Below are positions 1 to 9,308 of a stretch of DNA of 61,870 nucleotides, one piece after another. The position numbers and the translations under genes were made by a program. A model generated the notes under the pieces. The model was not told where the DNA came from. It searched no databases and worked only from the letters and a program-made list of their open reading frames with translations. Each line of letters opens with the position of its first letter. The stretch's first letter is position 1. Origin of the DNA: Cyclobacteriaceae bacterium (GTDB lineage: Bacteria; Bacteroidota; Bacteroidia; Cytophagales; Cyclobacteriaceae); NCBI GenBank assembly GCA_029858965.1, contig JAOUDZ010000021.1:1-61870 (forward strand). The letters run 5' to 3'.

Positions 1-1272
1 AGATCCCGCAGCAGCAATGTAGCCTGTCCACACGCCGCCCGGCGCGCGATATGGACGGTGTTGTTCCGGAAATGATTTTTTCAGTTTTAGATAGGAAAAG
101 GAAACGCCTAAGAAGGCTGCTGCGATACACAATGATCCCACATCGACAAAAGCAATCATAGCGCCGCGGCCAAGCAATGAGGAACACAAGGTGATAAAAC
201 CGCAAAAGAGCACGGCATTGTGTGGTGTCTTGAATCGACCATGGGATTCCCCGAAAGCAGGAGCAATAATCCGGCCCCTCCCCATGGCGAACAATACGCG
301 CGAACCCGCCAGAAAAAAACCATTCCAGCTGGTAAGCAAGCCGATGAGTATAGCGATGAGAATGCCATTGACAAGCAATTTGGATTGAAATGCCTGTTCG
401 AAAGCCTTCGCGGTGTACAGATCTGTTTCTTGCAAGGCTGCCCGGCTGGATATCATTGAAGTGCTGTATATCAGGAGTATGTAAAACAATACTGCGGCGA
501 CAATGGAAATCAAGATGAGGATACCGATTGTTCTGGGGGATACGGTATCCTTGGCCTCTTCGGCACCTTGCGGTATGGTGTCAAATCCGACCAGCCAGAA
601 CGGAACCGTGGCAAAGACGCCAATAATGCCTGCCATGATTTCGGGAGATGAACTTCCAACGAAGAGCGGCTGTAGGTTATCGATACTACCTTTTGCAAAA
701 CCAAGGACTACCACGCTTGATACGATCACAAGAAAGATCACAGTGAGATAGATTTGAAAGCGCATCGAGTTTTGAACACCTACATAGTTCACATAGGTAA
801 TGATGGAAACAAAGAGAAAGGCGAGAAGAAGATGGGTGATATAGATCACATCACCGTTGATAGTGTACAGCGGCCAGCGATCAATTTCAGGAAAGAGGTA
901 ACTAAGGATTTTACCAACCGAAATAGCTTCAAATGCTGAGACAGATAGATATCCAAAAGAAAGGGACCAACCGACGAGGAAAGAATGCTTTTTCCCAAAT
1001 GCTTTGTAAGCATATGCAACTTCACCACCAGATACCGGAAGCATGGCAGTCACTTCAGCATAGCAGAAGCCGATAAACAACAGGAGTACACCACCAAGTA
1101 CGAATGCGATGGCAGCACCCAAAGGTCCTGCGGTGTGCAGCCAGGGGCCCATCGCGGTAACCCATCCTACACCGATCATCGCACCAAATGCAAGACAGAA
1201 GAATCCGACCTTGCCTATTTCCTTTCTCAGTCCTGGCCTTTCAGTGTGGTTGGGATTTACCGTTGAGATCAT
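1..1272 (-). CDS. APC-family amino acid permease (3' end cut by window edge)
   Basis: Translating the minus strand from the ATG at 1272 gives an uninterrupted frame of about 424 codons that leaves the window at base 1. It begins with a short polar stretch followed by the glycine-rich first helix typical of the amino acid-polyamine-organocation superfamily (GAMIGVGW), then alternating hydrophobic helices, so it should be an inner-membrane transporter. The ATG overlaps the TGA of the upstream decarboxylase gene by 4 bases, which implies translational coupling. A decarboxylase-permease pair usually means uptake of the amino acid, or exchange of amino acid for amine. The substrate cannot be read from the sequence. 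The C-terminus is outside the window. Confidence 0.9.
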   Translation of the reverse strand, partial: MISTVNPNHTERPGLRKEIGKVGFFCLAFGAMIGVGWVTAMGPWLHTAGPLGAAIAFVLGGVLLLFIGFCYAEVTAMLPVSGGEVAYAYKAFGKKHSFLVGWSLSFGYLSVSAFEAISVGKILSYLFPEIDRWPLYTINGDVIYITHLLLAFLFVSIITYVNYVGVQNSMRFQIYLTVIFLVIVSSVVVLGFAKGSIDNLQPLFVGSSSPEIMAGIIGVFATVPFWLVGFDTIPQGAEEAKDTVSPRTIGILILISIVAAVLFYILLIYSTSMISSRAALQETDLYTAKAFEQAFQSKLLVNGILIAILIGLLTSWNGFFLAGSRVLFAMGRGRIIAPAFGESHGRFKTPHNAVLFCGFITLCSSLLGRGAMIAFVDVGSLCIAAAFLGVSFSYLKLKKSFPEQHRPYRAPGGVWTGYIAAAGS

Positions 1273-4073
1273 CCCTTGGCGCTTACTGTTTTGGTCTTCC
1301 TGGTTCTGCCCATCGCGCCCATGGCGCCGGTTGCGCCCATCAGTGCAGTACCTGACTGCTGCCGGTTGAGCGCCGCGTCTGTAAAGACGCGCAGACCGAG
1401 GTCTGGCCGGTAACCGTGAATTTCTTTCACATCCAGCGCCTGTAGGAATTCAAGGATTTCTTTCGTCATGACTTGCCCCGGCACCAGCACCGGAAAGCCC
1501 GGTGGATATGGAATTACAAATGCAGCACTTACCAGATGCCGTCCGTCTTGCATTAATTTGGTGCAGGCGGAAAGCTGTGCGTACTCGCATTTTGATTCTT
1601 CGTATGCCAGGAAATATGCTTCGCGCATTCGCCCTCCGGGTATCCCTGCAACGGCGCGGAATGAGTCGTGGAAATAGCTGAAGTCCGGAAGGGGAGGTGC
1701 CTGCTCGGTTAAGGAGTATAATTTGTCCTGCAGGATCCTGTTTTCTTCCATGCTCAGTGAATCAAATTGTAGATCAATTTGCTCAGCAATTTTCAGTAGT
1801 GTGCTGATCAGGTAACTCACCGAGCTCCTGGTTGTGCCGATGTTGGTCATGAACAAGACGGAATTGCGGGAGGTCTTGTTTACCTGAATGTGAAATTGAT
1901 CCATCAGGTACTTATTCTTAAAGGTGTCGCCATCCACACCTGTATTTCCGATGTGAAGATTTATCTTGGTAGGGTCTAAGACAAATTCATCATTGGCCCA
2001 TGCATCTTCGAGCCGTCGCCATCCTGAATCGGGACTGTAGTATTCCGAGAGTCCGGATTGCCTGTGTTTGTCCGGAATAAGATCCGCAATGGTTAGTACC
2101 TTAAAATACTTCTTAAGTTTTGGATGTTCATTTATTTTAGCGCGAAGCAGCATGGCCATTTCAATACTCTTTTCCACAAGCTCATACCCTTCAAACGAAA
2201 CCTGTCTGCGCCCAACGTCAAGGGATGCTAGGATCTGATAGTTAGCAGATGTTGATGTGTGCGTCATATACGCTTCGTGAAAAGAGGTTTCCGCTTTGCG
2301 CTCGAATTCTTCGTCGTAGATATGAATCATGGATCCTTGCCGAAAGGATGAAAGTGTTTTGTGTGTCGACTGAGTGGCGTAGACTCTTATCTTCACAAGA
2401 TCGGGGTTAGGCAACGATAGCGTGATCTCACCGTCTGCCTTATTTGCCTCGGCGAGGTGTTTTTCGTAAAGTACTTTGTATGCAGGCGACTTGTACTTAT
2501 TAAAAAGTTTGTTGGCGACGTACATGGCTGTCCGCTGGCGGAAAGATGGTGTGAAAGCCGCAAAGGCAAACCACGCTTCATCCCACAGGAAAATCATGTC
2601 AGGTTTGATGGCGAGTACTTCTTCCATGACGCGCTCAACGTTATACACCAATCCGTCGAACGTGCAGTTGGTAAGCAATAACATTTTCACTCGATCCAGT
2701 CTCCCTGCACGTTTAAGGACAAGTAATCTTTCCTTAATTTCTGAGAGGGGCACGGCGCCATACATCGAGTACTTCTGCAAAGGATAAGAATCAAGGTAGG
2801 TTACATAGGCCCCCGACAACACCATGCTGTAATGATGCGACTTATGGCAGTCACGGTCAATCAGTACAACATCGTCTGGCTCTACCAGCGCCTGCAGCAC
2901 AATTTTGTTAGAAGTAGAGGTGCCGTTGGTAGCGAAGTACGTACGTTTCGATCCAAATGCCTTACTGGCCAGTTCCTGCGCTTTTTTCAAAGGACCGGTC
3001 GGTTGAAGCAGGGAGTCAAGTCCGCCAGTTGTGGAGGATGTCTCTGCCAGGAACAGATTTCTTCCGTAGAATTCGCCAAAGTCGTCTATCCAGTTCGATT
3101 TGAAGATCGAATTACCACGTGAAATAGGCATGGCGTGGAAGACGCCTGTAGGTTTTTGACTATACTCTTTTAGTGCGGTGTAGAAGGGGGTTTCGTACCG
3201 GTCCTTTATACCTCTGATAATACTTAAATGAAGTTCCTGGGCATCTTCCTTCCGGTAAAAGATGCGCTGGAATATCTTCAGTCCACTGTCAGGAATGCTC
3301 CTTACAGCAGTATCCGTTACATAATAGATATCAATTTCAGGGCGCAATTGGCGGATCGCCTCGCCCAGCAAGATGCCCAGCTCATATTCAGGAACGTTCT
3401 CATGATCGTCTTTCAACAAATCCGAGACAAATGGTTTCAGTACGCCATTAACATTTCTTGACTTAAATGGGATTTCGTTCCTGACTACACAGGCCTGAAT
3501 ATTTGGGTTGGCCATCAATGCAATAAGAGAGTCCTGGTATGACCTTGCATAAACAAGCTGGTAAAGAAAACGTTCGCTTGGGTCGCGCACCTCATTAATC
3601 TTGTTGTTAATCACCAATTCTTCTTTTGGTGATAGATGATCAACAAACAGGACCTCAAAATACCTTTTCTTTAACTTTGAAGCTGGTGCGGCTTTGTTTT
3701 CCTTTCGTCGAAGCAACGCAGTAAAAGACAGGATGTCGGGGTCCTGGCGATAATCTTCACTTACAAGCAACCTCAATATTTCTTTTGTCGAGTTTCGCAG
3801 GATTTGGAATTCATCGTGCTTAATGAAGTCGGTTAATATCTGAAGGATATCGTTTCCGGGAAAAGCAAAATACTGTTCGACCTCTCGGAGCCGCTTGATG
3901 GCAAGCATTATTTTTGCCTTTGAATCTTCCTGGTTGGCAGAGTTATTTTTTCTGGCGAGGCTATACGCTTTCAGTTTCAGATCCGTCCATAGCTCGGTGC
4001 GCAACTGTGTAATATTATAGTACTGTCCAGCTTTTAATTCAGCCTTTCCATTTGAGTTCATATCGCGATTCAT
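1269..4073 (-). CDS. Orn/Lys/Arg (group II) PLP-dependent decarboxylase, long form
   Basis: This 934-residue fold-type I PLP enzyme should decarboxylate ornithine, lysine or arginine to the matching di-amine. Visible motifs are ATNGTSTSN (381-389, phosphate binding), DRDCHKS (406-412), DEAW (498-501, Asp to the pyridine nitrogen) and STHKT (569-573), where K572 should form the Schiff base. The first 300 or so residues are not a recognisable response-regulator-like wing domain, and the chain is about 200 residues longer than the E. coli enzymes of roughly 710-760. The last approximately 20 residues are low-complexity (repeated Gly-Ala-Met) and basic. Its stop overlaps the permease start by 4 bases. 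Substrate specificity is not determined; arginine, lysine and ornithine all remain possible. Confidence 0.88.
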   Translation of the reverse strand: MNRDMNSNGKAELKAGQYYNITQLRTELWTDLKLKAYSLARKNNSANQEDSKAKIMLAIKRLREVEQYFAFPGNDILQILTDFIKHDEFQILRNSTKEILRLLVSEDYRQDPDILSFTALLRRKENKAAPASKLKKRYFEVLFVDHLSPKEELVINNKINEVRDPSERFLYQLVYARSYQDSLIALMANPNIQACVVRNEIPFKSRNVNGVLKPFVSDLLKDDHENVPEYELGILLGEAIRQLRPEIDIYYVTDTAVRSIPDSGLKIFQRIFYRKEDAQELHLSIIRGIKDRYETPFYTALKEYSQKPTGVFHAMPISRGNSIFKSNWIDDFGEFYGRNLFLAETSSTTGGLDSLLQPTGPLKKAQELASKAFGSKRTYFATNGTSTSNKIVLQALVEPDDVVLIDRDCHKSHHYSMVLSGAYVTYLDSYPLQKYSMYGAVPLSEIKERLLVLKRAGRLDRVKMLLLTNCTFDGLVYNVERVMEEVLAIKPDMIFLWDEAWFAFAAFTPSFRQRTAMYVANKLFNKYKSPAYKVLYEKHLAEANKADGEITLSLPNPDLVKIRVYATQSTHKTLSSFRQGSMIHIYDEEFERKAETSFHEAYMTHTSTSANYQILASLDVGRRQVSFEGYELVEKSIEMAMLLRAKINEHPKLKKYFKVLTIADLIPDKHRQSGLSEYYSPDSGWRRLEDAWANDEFVLDPTKINLHIGNTGVDGDTFKNKYLMDQFHIQVNKTSRNSVLFMTNIGTTRSSVSYLISTLLKIAEQIDLQFDSLSMEENRILQDKLYSLTEQAPPLPDFSYFHDSFRAVAGIPGGRMREAYFLAYEESKCEYAQLSACTKLMQDGRHLVSAAFVIPYPPGFPVLVPGQVMTKEILEFLQALDVKEIHGYRPDLGLRVFTDAALNRQQSGTALMGATGAMGAMGRTRKTKTVSAKG

Positions 4074-4134
4074 TTTCTTTCCCTCGTTTTCTTGTTCAGT
4101 TTATTTTCCTCTTCCTCTCAACGTTATTAGTCCA

Positions 4135-4545
4135 TTAACTCTTTGAATGTAGCGCCAGGCGGTTTCCTTCCGTATCCATAAACAAGGCAAAGTAGCCTAC
4201 AGCTTCATTGATGAGTGTCTTTGGCATGATAATGCGCCCGCCTGCACCTTCAATTTTGGAGAGTACCGCATCCAGGTCTTTTCCACCATTAAGATACAGC
4301 AGCGGTCCGGTTGTGTTTGGTATGCAGCCTTCGCCGCATACCACGGCGCCACCAATGCCGTTCTTCGCGGGGAAAAACCCCATAGAGTATCCATTGATGT
4401 TTGTTGTTTCCATGGTAATCGAATAGATCGCATTGTAGAAAGCTACGGCGCGTTCAAAGTTATAGGCAGGTATCTCAAACCAATTAACGTAATGCTTCAG
4501 ATTCAGTGGCTTTTCTTTCCTGGCGTGTTTCACGGCTGTCTTCAT
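4135..4545 (-). CDS. VOC (glyoxalase/bleomycin-resistance) family protein
   Basis: This small cytoplasmic protein of 136 residues has the beta-alpha-beta-beta-beta repeat of the vicinal oxygen chelate superfamily. The N-terminal WFEIPAYNFERAVAFY segment and the C-terminal MDTEGNRLALHS segment are typical. It is clearly related to the VOC protein at 29836-30219 (shared WFEIP, GPL-YLNG, EGNR-A-HS). In this family such short proteins are often uncharacterised, so the substrate is unknown. It sits inside the catabolic run between the amidohydrolase and the decarboxylase, with gaps of 34 and 61 bases, so it is probably co-transcribed. The first 15 or so residues are basic and lie outside the conserved domain, so the true start could be slightly downstream. 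Confidence 0.8.
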   Translation of the reverse strand: MKTAVKHARKEKPLNLKHYVNWFEIPAYNFERAVAFYNAIYSITMETTNINGYSMGFFPAKNGIGGAVVCGEGCIPNTTGPLLYLNGGKDLDAVLSKIEGAGGRIIMPKTLINEAVGYFALFMDTEGNRLALHSKS

Positions 4546-4579
4546 TAATAAACGGGTTTATGTTTGAATTATATTTTAC

Positions 4580-5536
4580 CTATCCATGTGGGATAGATGT
4601 ATGTGGATGAATATGCTCCGGGTGAGGATTAGTTGCAGGGATCGGAATTAGAGCTTCTTCGTTTTGCAGGACCTCTTTGATTTGTTCAAAACGTGTAGGC
4701 TTGTTCAGTTGACCAAGCGAATTGAGGTAAGGCGACTTTGCGTCCTCCTTGTAAATATCAAATTTAACCTTCCGGTCACGGAAACTTTTCAGCGGCTGCC
4801 CCAATCGCAATACTCCCATTTCCCTGCTTCGCTTAACTCTTTCAATATCTATTTCAATGGGGATGAGTTCTTCTCCTGTGCTGGCTTGATGAAGTACCCT
4901 ACCATCCGGACCACAAACAAGGGAACGCCCTGTGCCTCCATCACCCAATCCATTGATATCAAAAATAAAACACTGGTTAGTGGCCGCCGTTGCTTGTACC
5001 AGCGCAAGTTCAATATCTCTGTCTATTGTTGCCGTCAGTGTGGGATGCAGTATCACTTCGACTCCATTGACGGCCAGGGTACGCGAAGTTTCCGGAAACC
5101 ACATATCATAACATATGGTGATGCCAAAACGGCCAATTTTCGGGACGTCAAATATCAAAAACTCGTCACCCCCCGTTACGCCGACTTCGTATGGATAAAA
5201 CGGAAACATCTTGTCGTAGCGCCCTACAATTTGCCCTTGCGGGTTGATTACAGTTGCGGTATTGTAAATGGCATCAGCTTTTTTCTGGAACACTGTCCCC
5301 GGGATCAGCCAAATACCGTAATGCTTTGCGATGGCACAGAAATCACTTTCAGTTGCGTTGGGAAATTGTTGAGCATTAAAGGTGAGCGGGCCAAATGGGC
5401 ATAGCTCACTAAACACAATCATCTCTACCCACGGGTAAACTGACATCATTACATCAATTTTGTGTTTCATCATGAGTACATTGCTGTGACTCGCGGAAAC
5501 GTGCATTTGAATACCGCCTATTGAAAATGGTGTCAT
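4580..5536 (-). CDS. Carbon-nitrogen hydrolase (nitrilase superfamily amidase)
   Basis: The 318-residue protein carries the nitrilase-superfamily triad: E44 in FSELCP, K109 in YDKMFPF and C142 in ITICYDMWFPE. Members hydrolyse amides or N-carbamoyl amines. It starts 6 bases after the stop of the aminotransferase gene, so the two are almost certainly one transcript. In this context N-carbamoylputrescine amidase, 5-aminovaleramidase or 4-guanidinobutyramide amidase are all reasonable, since each product would be a substrate for a GABA-type aminotransferase. The last 20 or so residues are histidine- and proline-rich (HPEHIHPHTSIPHG) and lie beyond the normal domain end. Confidence 0.85.
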   Translation of the reverse strand: MTPFSIGGIQMHVSASHSNVLMMKHKIDVMMSVYPWVEMIVFSELCPFGPLTFNAQQFPNATESDFCAIAKHYGIWLIPGTVFQKKADAIYNTATVINPQGQIVGRYDKMFPFYPYEVGVTGGDEFLIFDVPKIGRFGITICYDMWFPETSRTLAVNGVEVILHPTLTATIDRDIELALVQATAATNQCFIFDINGLGDGGTGRSLVCGPDGRVLHQASTGEELIPIEIDIERVKRSREMGVLRLGQPLKSFRDRKVKFDIYKEDAKSPYLNSLGQLNKPTRFEQIKEVLQNEEALIPIPATNPHPEHIHPHTSIPHG

Positions 5537-5542
5537 AATTTT

Positions 5543-6877
5543 TTAGTTAGTGATTTGTTTTAGTTCTTCTTCTATTATATCAAAACCCTGCATGAGCTTT
5601 TCTTTCGTAATAACCAGTGGGCTTAAAATCCGGATTACGTTTTTGTTGGTACCAGCGCTTAGTAAGATTAAGCCACGTTTGAGACAGGCTTTGGTAAGCA
5701 AAGCTACGGTATCACCGTCAGGCAATGATGGGTCGTTGTTCTCAACAAACTCCATCGCCTGCATAGCACCCAGTCCGCGCACATCGCCTATAACCGAAAA
5801 TTTCTCCTTTAGTTTTAAGAGCCGATCTTTTACTATCTTGCTTACTTCATTTGCTATGCTGTTCAAATCAATTTCCTCCATGTATTTGATGGTAGCGATT
5901 GCCGCAGCACAACAAACCGGATTGCCTGGATAAGTACCTCCTATAGTACCAACGGCAGCGGCATCCATGACTTCAGTTTTACCGATTACCGCTCCAATAG
6001 GCATTCCCGAACCCATGGACTTTGCCCACGTTGAGATGTCTGGCGTTACGCCAAAGTGCTGATAGGCCGCCCATTTTCCGGTACGGCAAAAACCGCTTTG
6101 TACTTCGTCGAAAATTAACATGATTCCAAATTCATCGCAGAATTCGCGAAGTCCTTCCACATACCTTTTAGGGGCTATGTTGAAACCGCCTTCGCCCTGG
6201 ACAAGTTCAATAATAATTGCAGCGACGTTGTTCGGGTCCACCAAGGTATGCGTTGCATCGTGCAGCCGCAGCAATTCCTGTTCTGCAAAATCGTTTTCAC
6301 TCATTCCCCGCGTATCGTGATAATAGTTCGGGAAAGGAAGTCGGTATACTTCCGGCGCAAATGGTCCGCAGTCGGTTTTGTAGCTGATTTTAGACGTCAA
6401 CGTCATGGCCATCAGGCTTCGGCCATGAAATGCGTCACTGAAACACAGTACAGCTGATCTCTTGGTAGCCTGCCTTGCAATCTTGATGGCATTCTCAACA
6501 GCCTCCGCGCCAGTATTGGTGATCATTACTTTGGTGCTGTCACCGTGCGGGAATAGACTCACCAGCTTTTCGGAAAGTTCGAGATAAGTTTCATACGTTG
6601 ATATGTTGAAACCGGCATGCAGGAGTCGCGATGCCTGCTCTTGGATGGCTTTAACTACGGGGGGAGGACAATGCCCGGCATTGACTACCCCTATCCCTCC
6701 TCCGAAGTCTATCAATTCGTTACCGTCCACATCGATAATGGTAGCACCATGGGCTTCAGTAGCTGAAGAGCCAACAAAAATGCTTACGCCTTGCGCCACG
6801 ACACGCTTGCGTCGCTCTATTAACGCTGCCGTTTTCTTAAAACTCAGCGATTCTTTCTTCAATTCATTTGTATTCAT
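5543..6877 (-). CDS. gabT: Class III aminotransferase, 4-aminobutyrate (GABA) type
   Basis: The 444-residue fold-type I PLP aminotransferase has the class III signature: NTGAEAVENA (121-130), FHGRS (150-154), FDEVQSGFCRTG (256-267) with D257 contacting the cofactor, and WAKSMGSG with K286 as the likely Schiff-base lysine. GGTYPGNPV follows as in GabT and DavT. Length matches that family (about 425-450). It should transfer an omega-amino group from GABA, 5-aminovalerate or a related compound to 2-oxoglutarate. It is the first gene of the minus-strand run that continues with the amidase, VOC protein, decarboxylase and permease. The symbol reflects the family; 5-aminovalerate or putrescine specificity cannot be excluded. 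Confidence 0.85.
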   Translation of the reverse strand: MNTNELKKESLSFKKTAALIERRKRVVAQGVSIFVGSSATEAHGATIIDVDGNELIDFGGGIGVVNAGHCPPPVVKAIQEQASRLLHAGFNISTYETYLELSEKLVSLFPHGDSTKVMITNTGAEAVENAIKIARQATKRSAVLCFSDAFHGRSLMAMTLTSKISYKTDCGPFAPEVYRLPFPNYYHDTRGMSENDFAEQELLRLHDATHTLVDPNNVAAIIIELVQGEGGFNIAPKRYVEGLREFCDEFGIMLIFDEVQSGFCRTGKWAAYQHFGVTPDISTWAKSMGSGMPIGAVIGKTEVMDAAAVGTIGGTYPGNPVCCAAAIATIKYMEEIDLNSIANEVSKIVKDRLLKLKEKFSVIGDVRGLGAMQAMEFVENNDPSLPDGDTVALLTKACLKRGLILLSAGTNKNVIRILSPLVITKEKLMQGFDIIEEELKQITN

Positions 6878-7184
6878 ATGTTAACGACGCTATTTCCGGT
6901 TTAGTGAAAAAGTTCTTGTGCATAAAGACGAATCATGCGGGTATCTAAACAGATCACTGCATCGCAAAAAAAAAGCGGTTCCGTTTTTTTTAGGTTGCTT
7001 GCTGGCTGAAAGGCTATGTCGCAAAGCCTTTGCGGAGATTAATTGTCTATTCCGTCGGTGATTCGGTTGATTTCTTCAATATAGTCTTTTTTCGGTGAAA
7101 TATCCACTTTTTCGGTTGAAAAAAGTGACTTGGCGGGAGGATGGTGCCACTCTTCTTGAATTGAAGCGTTACGGCAACAATGGG
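6878..7184. other. Spacer of about 307 bases
   Basis: This gap lies between the aminotransferase and antiporter genes, both on the minus strand. It contains an 8-base inverted repeat (7105-7112 with 7120-7127) shortly after the antiporter stop, and an A-run/T-run pair around 6966-6993 that could help end transcription from upstream. A minus-strand frame of about 50 codons is open from roughly 7200 to the stop at 7039-7041 but has no ATG, GTG or TTG start of useful length, so I do not call it a gene. The 5' half is presumably the promoter of the aminotransferase run. Confidence 0.5.
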
Positions 7185-9047
7185 TCAGTTTAATAATCTT
7201 CTAAACTCTTCCAGCGCAGTGGCATTGCCAATTACAGTGACCAGATCGCCCAGCAAAAGGTGCGTATCTCCGTGCGGAATAAAGATTTCGTTTTCTCTTC
7301 GCACCACGACCAAAGAGCCCGATCGTGGAAAAGGAATATCTTTTACATATTTCCTATCGATGGTATTATTGTGTACAGGAATTTCTTCCACACTGTAAAC
7401 CCCAAAGCTGTCGGTAAGTGCCTGGGTAGTTGTTGGACGCATGATTTCGTTTTCTATGCTGGCGGCAATGATTTCGTAAGCATTCACAATCTGTATGTCA
7501 TCCAATGCTTTGTTGGCCCGGAAAAGTTCTGGTTTGGTTGTCACCGTTATTAATTTGCTGTGACCAAGCTGTTTCCGGATAATCTCCGATATGCTAATGT
7601 TCTTTTTGTCTGAATGTGTAATCACTACCACCGTATCCACCGGCCGGATATTCAAGGAGCGGTATACTGCCGGATCAAGATCATTGGCATTAATGGATTC
7701 GATGCCCATAGACTGCAGTACTTGCCATTGATCGTATTGAGATGCTACGACCAGGTACGGAATACCATGTAATCGCAATCGGTCTGCCAATTCCAACCCG
7801 GCTTTTCCGCCACCAATTATGTAAATGCTGTAGTAGTGGTGATCTTCTTCGGCACTCATGAACTTATACAACATGGGCGAGAGTATGCAAGTAAGAATTG
7901 AGGCCATCACGATTCCTGCGTTTGTGGCAGGACTTATTATACTTAAACTCAGTCCGATCTGGGATGTAGCGATGGTTAATCCTAGCCTTGAGGTAAGCAA
8001 AATTCCCGAAGAAGCAGAGCGCTTCCACCCAAATAGTTTTACCATGATGAATGATGGGACTACCTGTATGAAATAGAATGCAATAGTAAGTGAAATGATA
8101 AAATTCAGGCTGGTTGCAAAATCCTTTAGGGAATTCATATCAAGGTTTACACCCACCATGATAAAGAAGATGGGGATGAAAAATCCGTAACTCATCCCAT
8201 CGAACTTGAATAGGAGAGCAGACCTTTCCTTCGCCAGGAAAAGTGAAAGCAAGGTACCTGCGAAGAAAGCGCCAAGGACAGGTTCTGTATTGATCGCCGT
8301 GGCAATGGCAACGAATAGCAAAAGAACAGCGATGGATCCACGCACACGTATTTGAGAGGCCGCGTGTTCAAGTTTATACATTAGCTTTTGGAACAGCTTG
8401 ACTCGGATCAGTAAGGTGCCAATTTTATAGGCAATAAAAAAAACAGCAAAAATGACAAGGAAAAGGAGCAGTTCAAATTCAAATCCGTTGTTGCGATGAA
8501 CACCCGAATAGATGGCAATCAGCAGGATCGTCATGATGGTGGCAATTGCACCTTCAAGGAGAATAATCTGACCAAACTTCCGGCCTATTTCACCATCATT
8601 TTTGATGATGGGCACGATAATGCTTAAGGCCACCGAAGGCAATAATATGACCAGAAATATTTTGTCTGTGGTAGGGAATAAAGGTAGTGTAAACACGATC
8701 AATGCAGAAAGTGCCAGACTGCCCAGATAGATCAACACGGACACGAGGAAGGTATTGCTGATTATATCAACACGTTGTAAACGCCCGCGTGGAAAGGACG
8801 CAATTATTTTTTGGATATCAAGGGCAAGGCCGCCCAGGAAAATCAAAAACAAAAATCCCACGTTGGAAAGAAAGTTCAACGATTCCTCTTGCCCGGAAAC
8901 AAGATTTAGTACAAATGGGCCGATGACTATTCCCATCACGATTTCTACGATCACAGATGGGACCTTTGTAATTTCCAGCCAGGAAAGCGTCATCGGTACG
9001 AGCCACGCTACTACAAAAATTATAAAAAGCGGTAAATAATCTTCCAT
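7185..9047 (-). CDS. CPA2-family monovalent cation:proton antiporter with RCK domain
   Basis: The 620-residue membrane protein has an N-terminal half of about 12 hydrophobic segments matching the Na+/H+ exchanger domain of the CPA2 (KefB/KefC-like) family. A Rossmann NAD-binding TrkA-N domain starts near residue 400 (IIGGGKAGLELADRL), and a TrkA-C-like ligand domain lies at the C-terminus (about 545-620). It should exchange K+ or Na+ for protons across the inner membrane under nucleotide or ligand control. It is on the same strand as the downstream aminotransferase but separated by 307 bases, so it is likely its own unit. Export of alkali cations next to an amino-acid decarboxylase may reflect pH homeostasis, but that is inference. 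Confidence 0.88.
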   Translation of the reverse strand: MEDYLPLFIIFVVAWLVPMTLSWLEITKVPSVIVEIVMGIVIGPFVLNLVSGQEESLNFLSNVGFLFLIFLGGLALDIQKIIASFPRGRLQRVDIISNTFLVSVLIYLGSLALSALIVFTLPLFPTTDKIFLVILLPSVALSIIVPIIKNDGEIGRKFGQIILLEGAIATIMTILLIAIYSGVHRNNGFEFELLLFLVIFAVFFIAYKIGTLLIRVKLFQKLMYKLEHAASQIRVRGSIAVLLLFVAIATAINTEPVLGAFFAGTLLSLFLAKERSALLFKFDGMSYGFFIPIFFIMVGVNLDMNSLKDFATSLNFIISLTIAFYFIQVVPSFIMVKLFGWKRSASSGILLTSRLGLTIATSQIGLSLSIISPATNAGIVMASILTCILSPMLYKFMSAEEDHHYYSIYIIGGGKAGLELADRLRLHGIPYLVVASQYDQWQVLQSMGIESINANDLDPAVYRSLNIRPVDTVVVITHSDKKNISISEIIRKQLGHSKLITVTTKPELFRANKALDDIQIVNAYEIIAASIENEIMRPTTTQALTDSFGVYSVEEIPVHNNTIDRKYVKDIPFPRSGSLVVVRRENEIFIPHGDTHLLLGDLVTVIGNATALEEFRRLLN

Positions 9048-9106
9048 CGCAAATTAGTTGTTCGAAGGTACGATCTTCAGTGGAATGTTTTACGCTGGGA
9101 GAAATC

Positions 9107-9114
9107 CAAAAATA
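9107..9114 (-). promoter_or_regulatory. Possible -7 box for the antiporter gene
   Basis: On the minus strand these bases read TATTTTTG, matching the Bacteroidota -7 consensus TAnnTTTG, about 60 bases upstream of the antiporter start. No TTTG is found at the expected -33 distance, and one such match is expected by chance among the many upstream regions here. Confidence 0.25.
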
Positions 9115-9308
9115 GTTTTGTGCTATCCGCATAATCCCAGAAAGGCTTTTGGCCGTCTCAAAGTCAGGTTATTTGTTTAGTTTTGGATACATTTTTTATT
9201 ATTGAGATTAACCGCGGTTGTTGGGCCTGCTGCAATTGGACAGGCACGTGATACTAAATAACACGGTGTCCATGGCACTGCAACAAGGAAATATAACAAA
9301 GAACAGAA

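Noticed and set aside
7039-7200. Minus-strand open frame of about 50 codons ending at 7039-7041
   Set aside because: It has no ATG, GTG or TTG start of useful length and overlaps the end of the antiporter gene; composition is protein-like but a start is missing.
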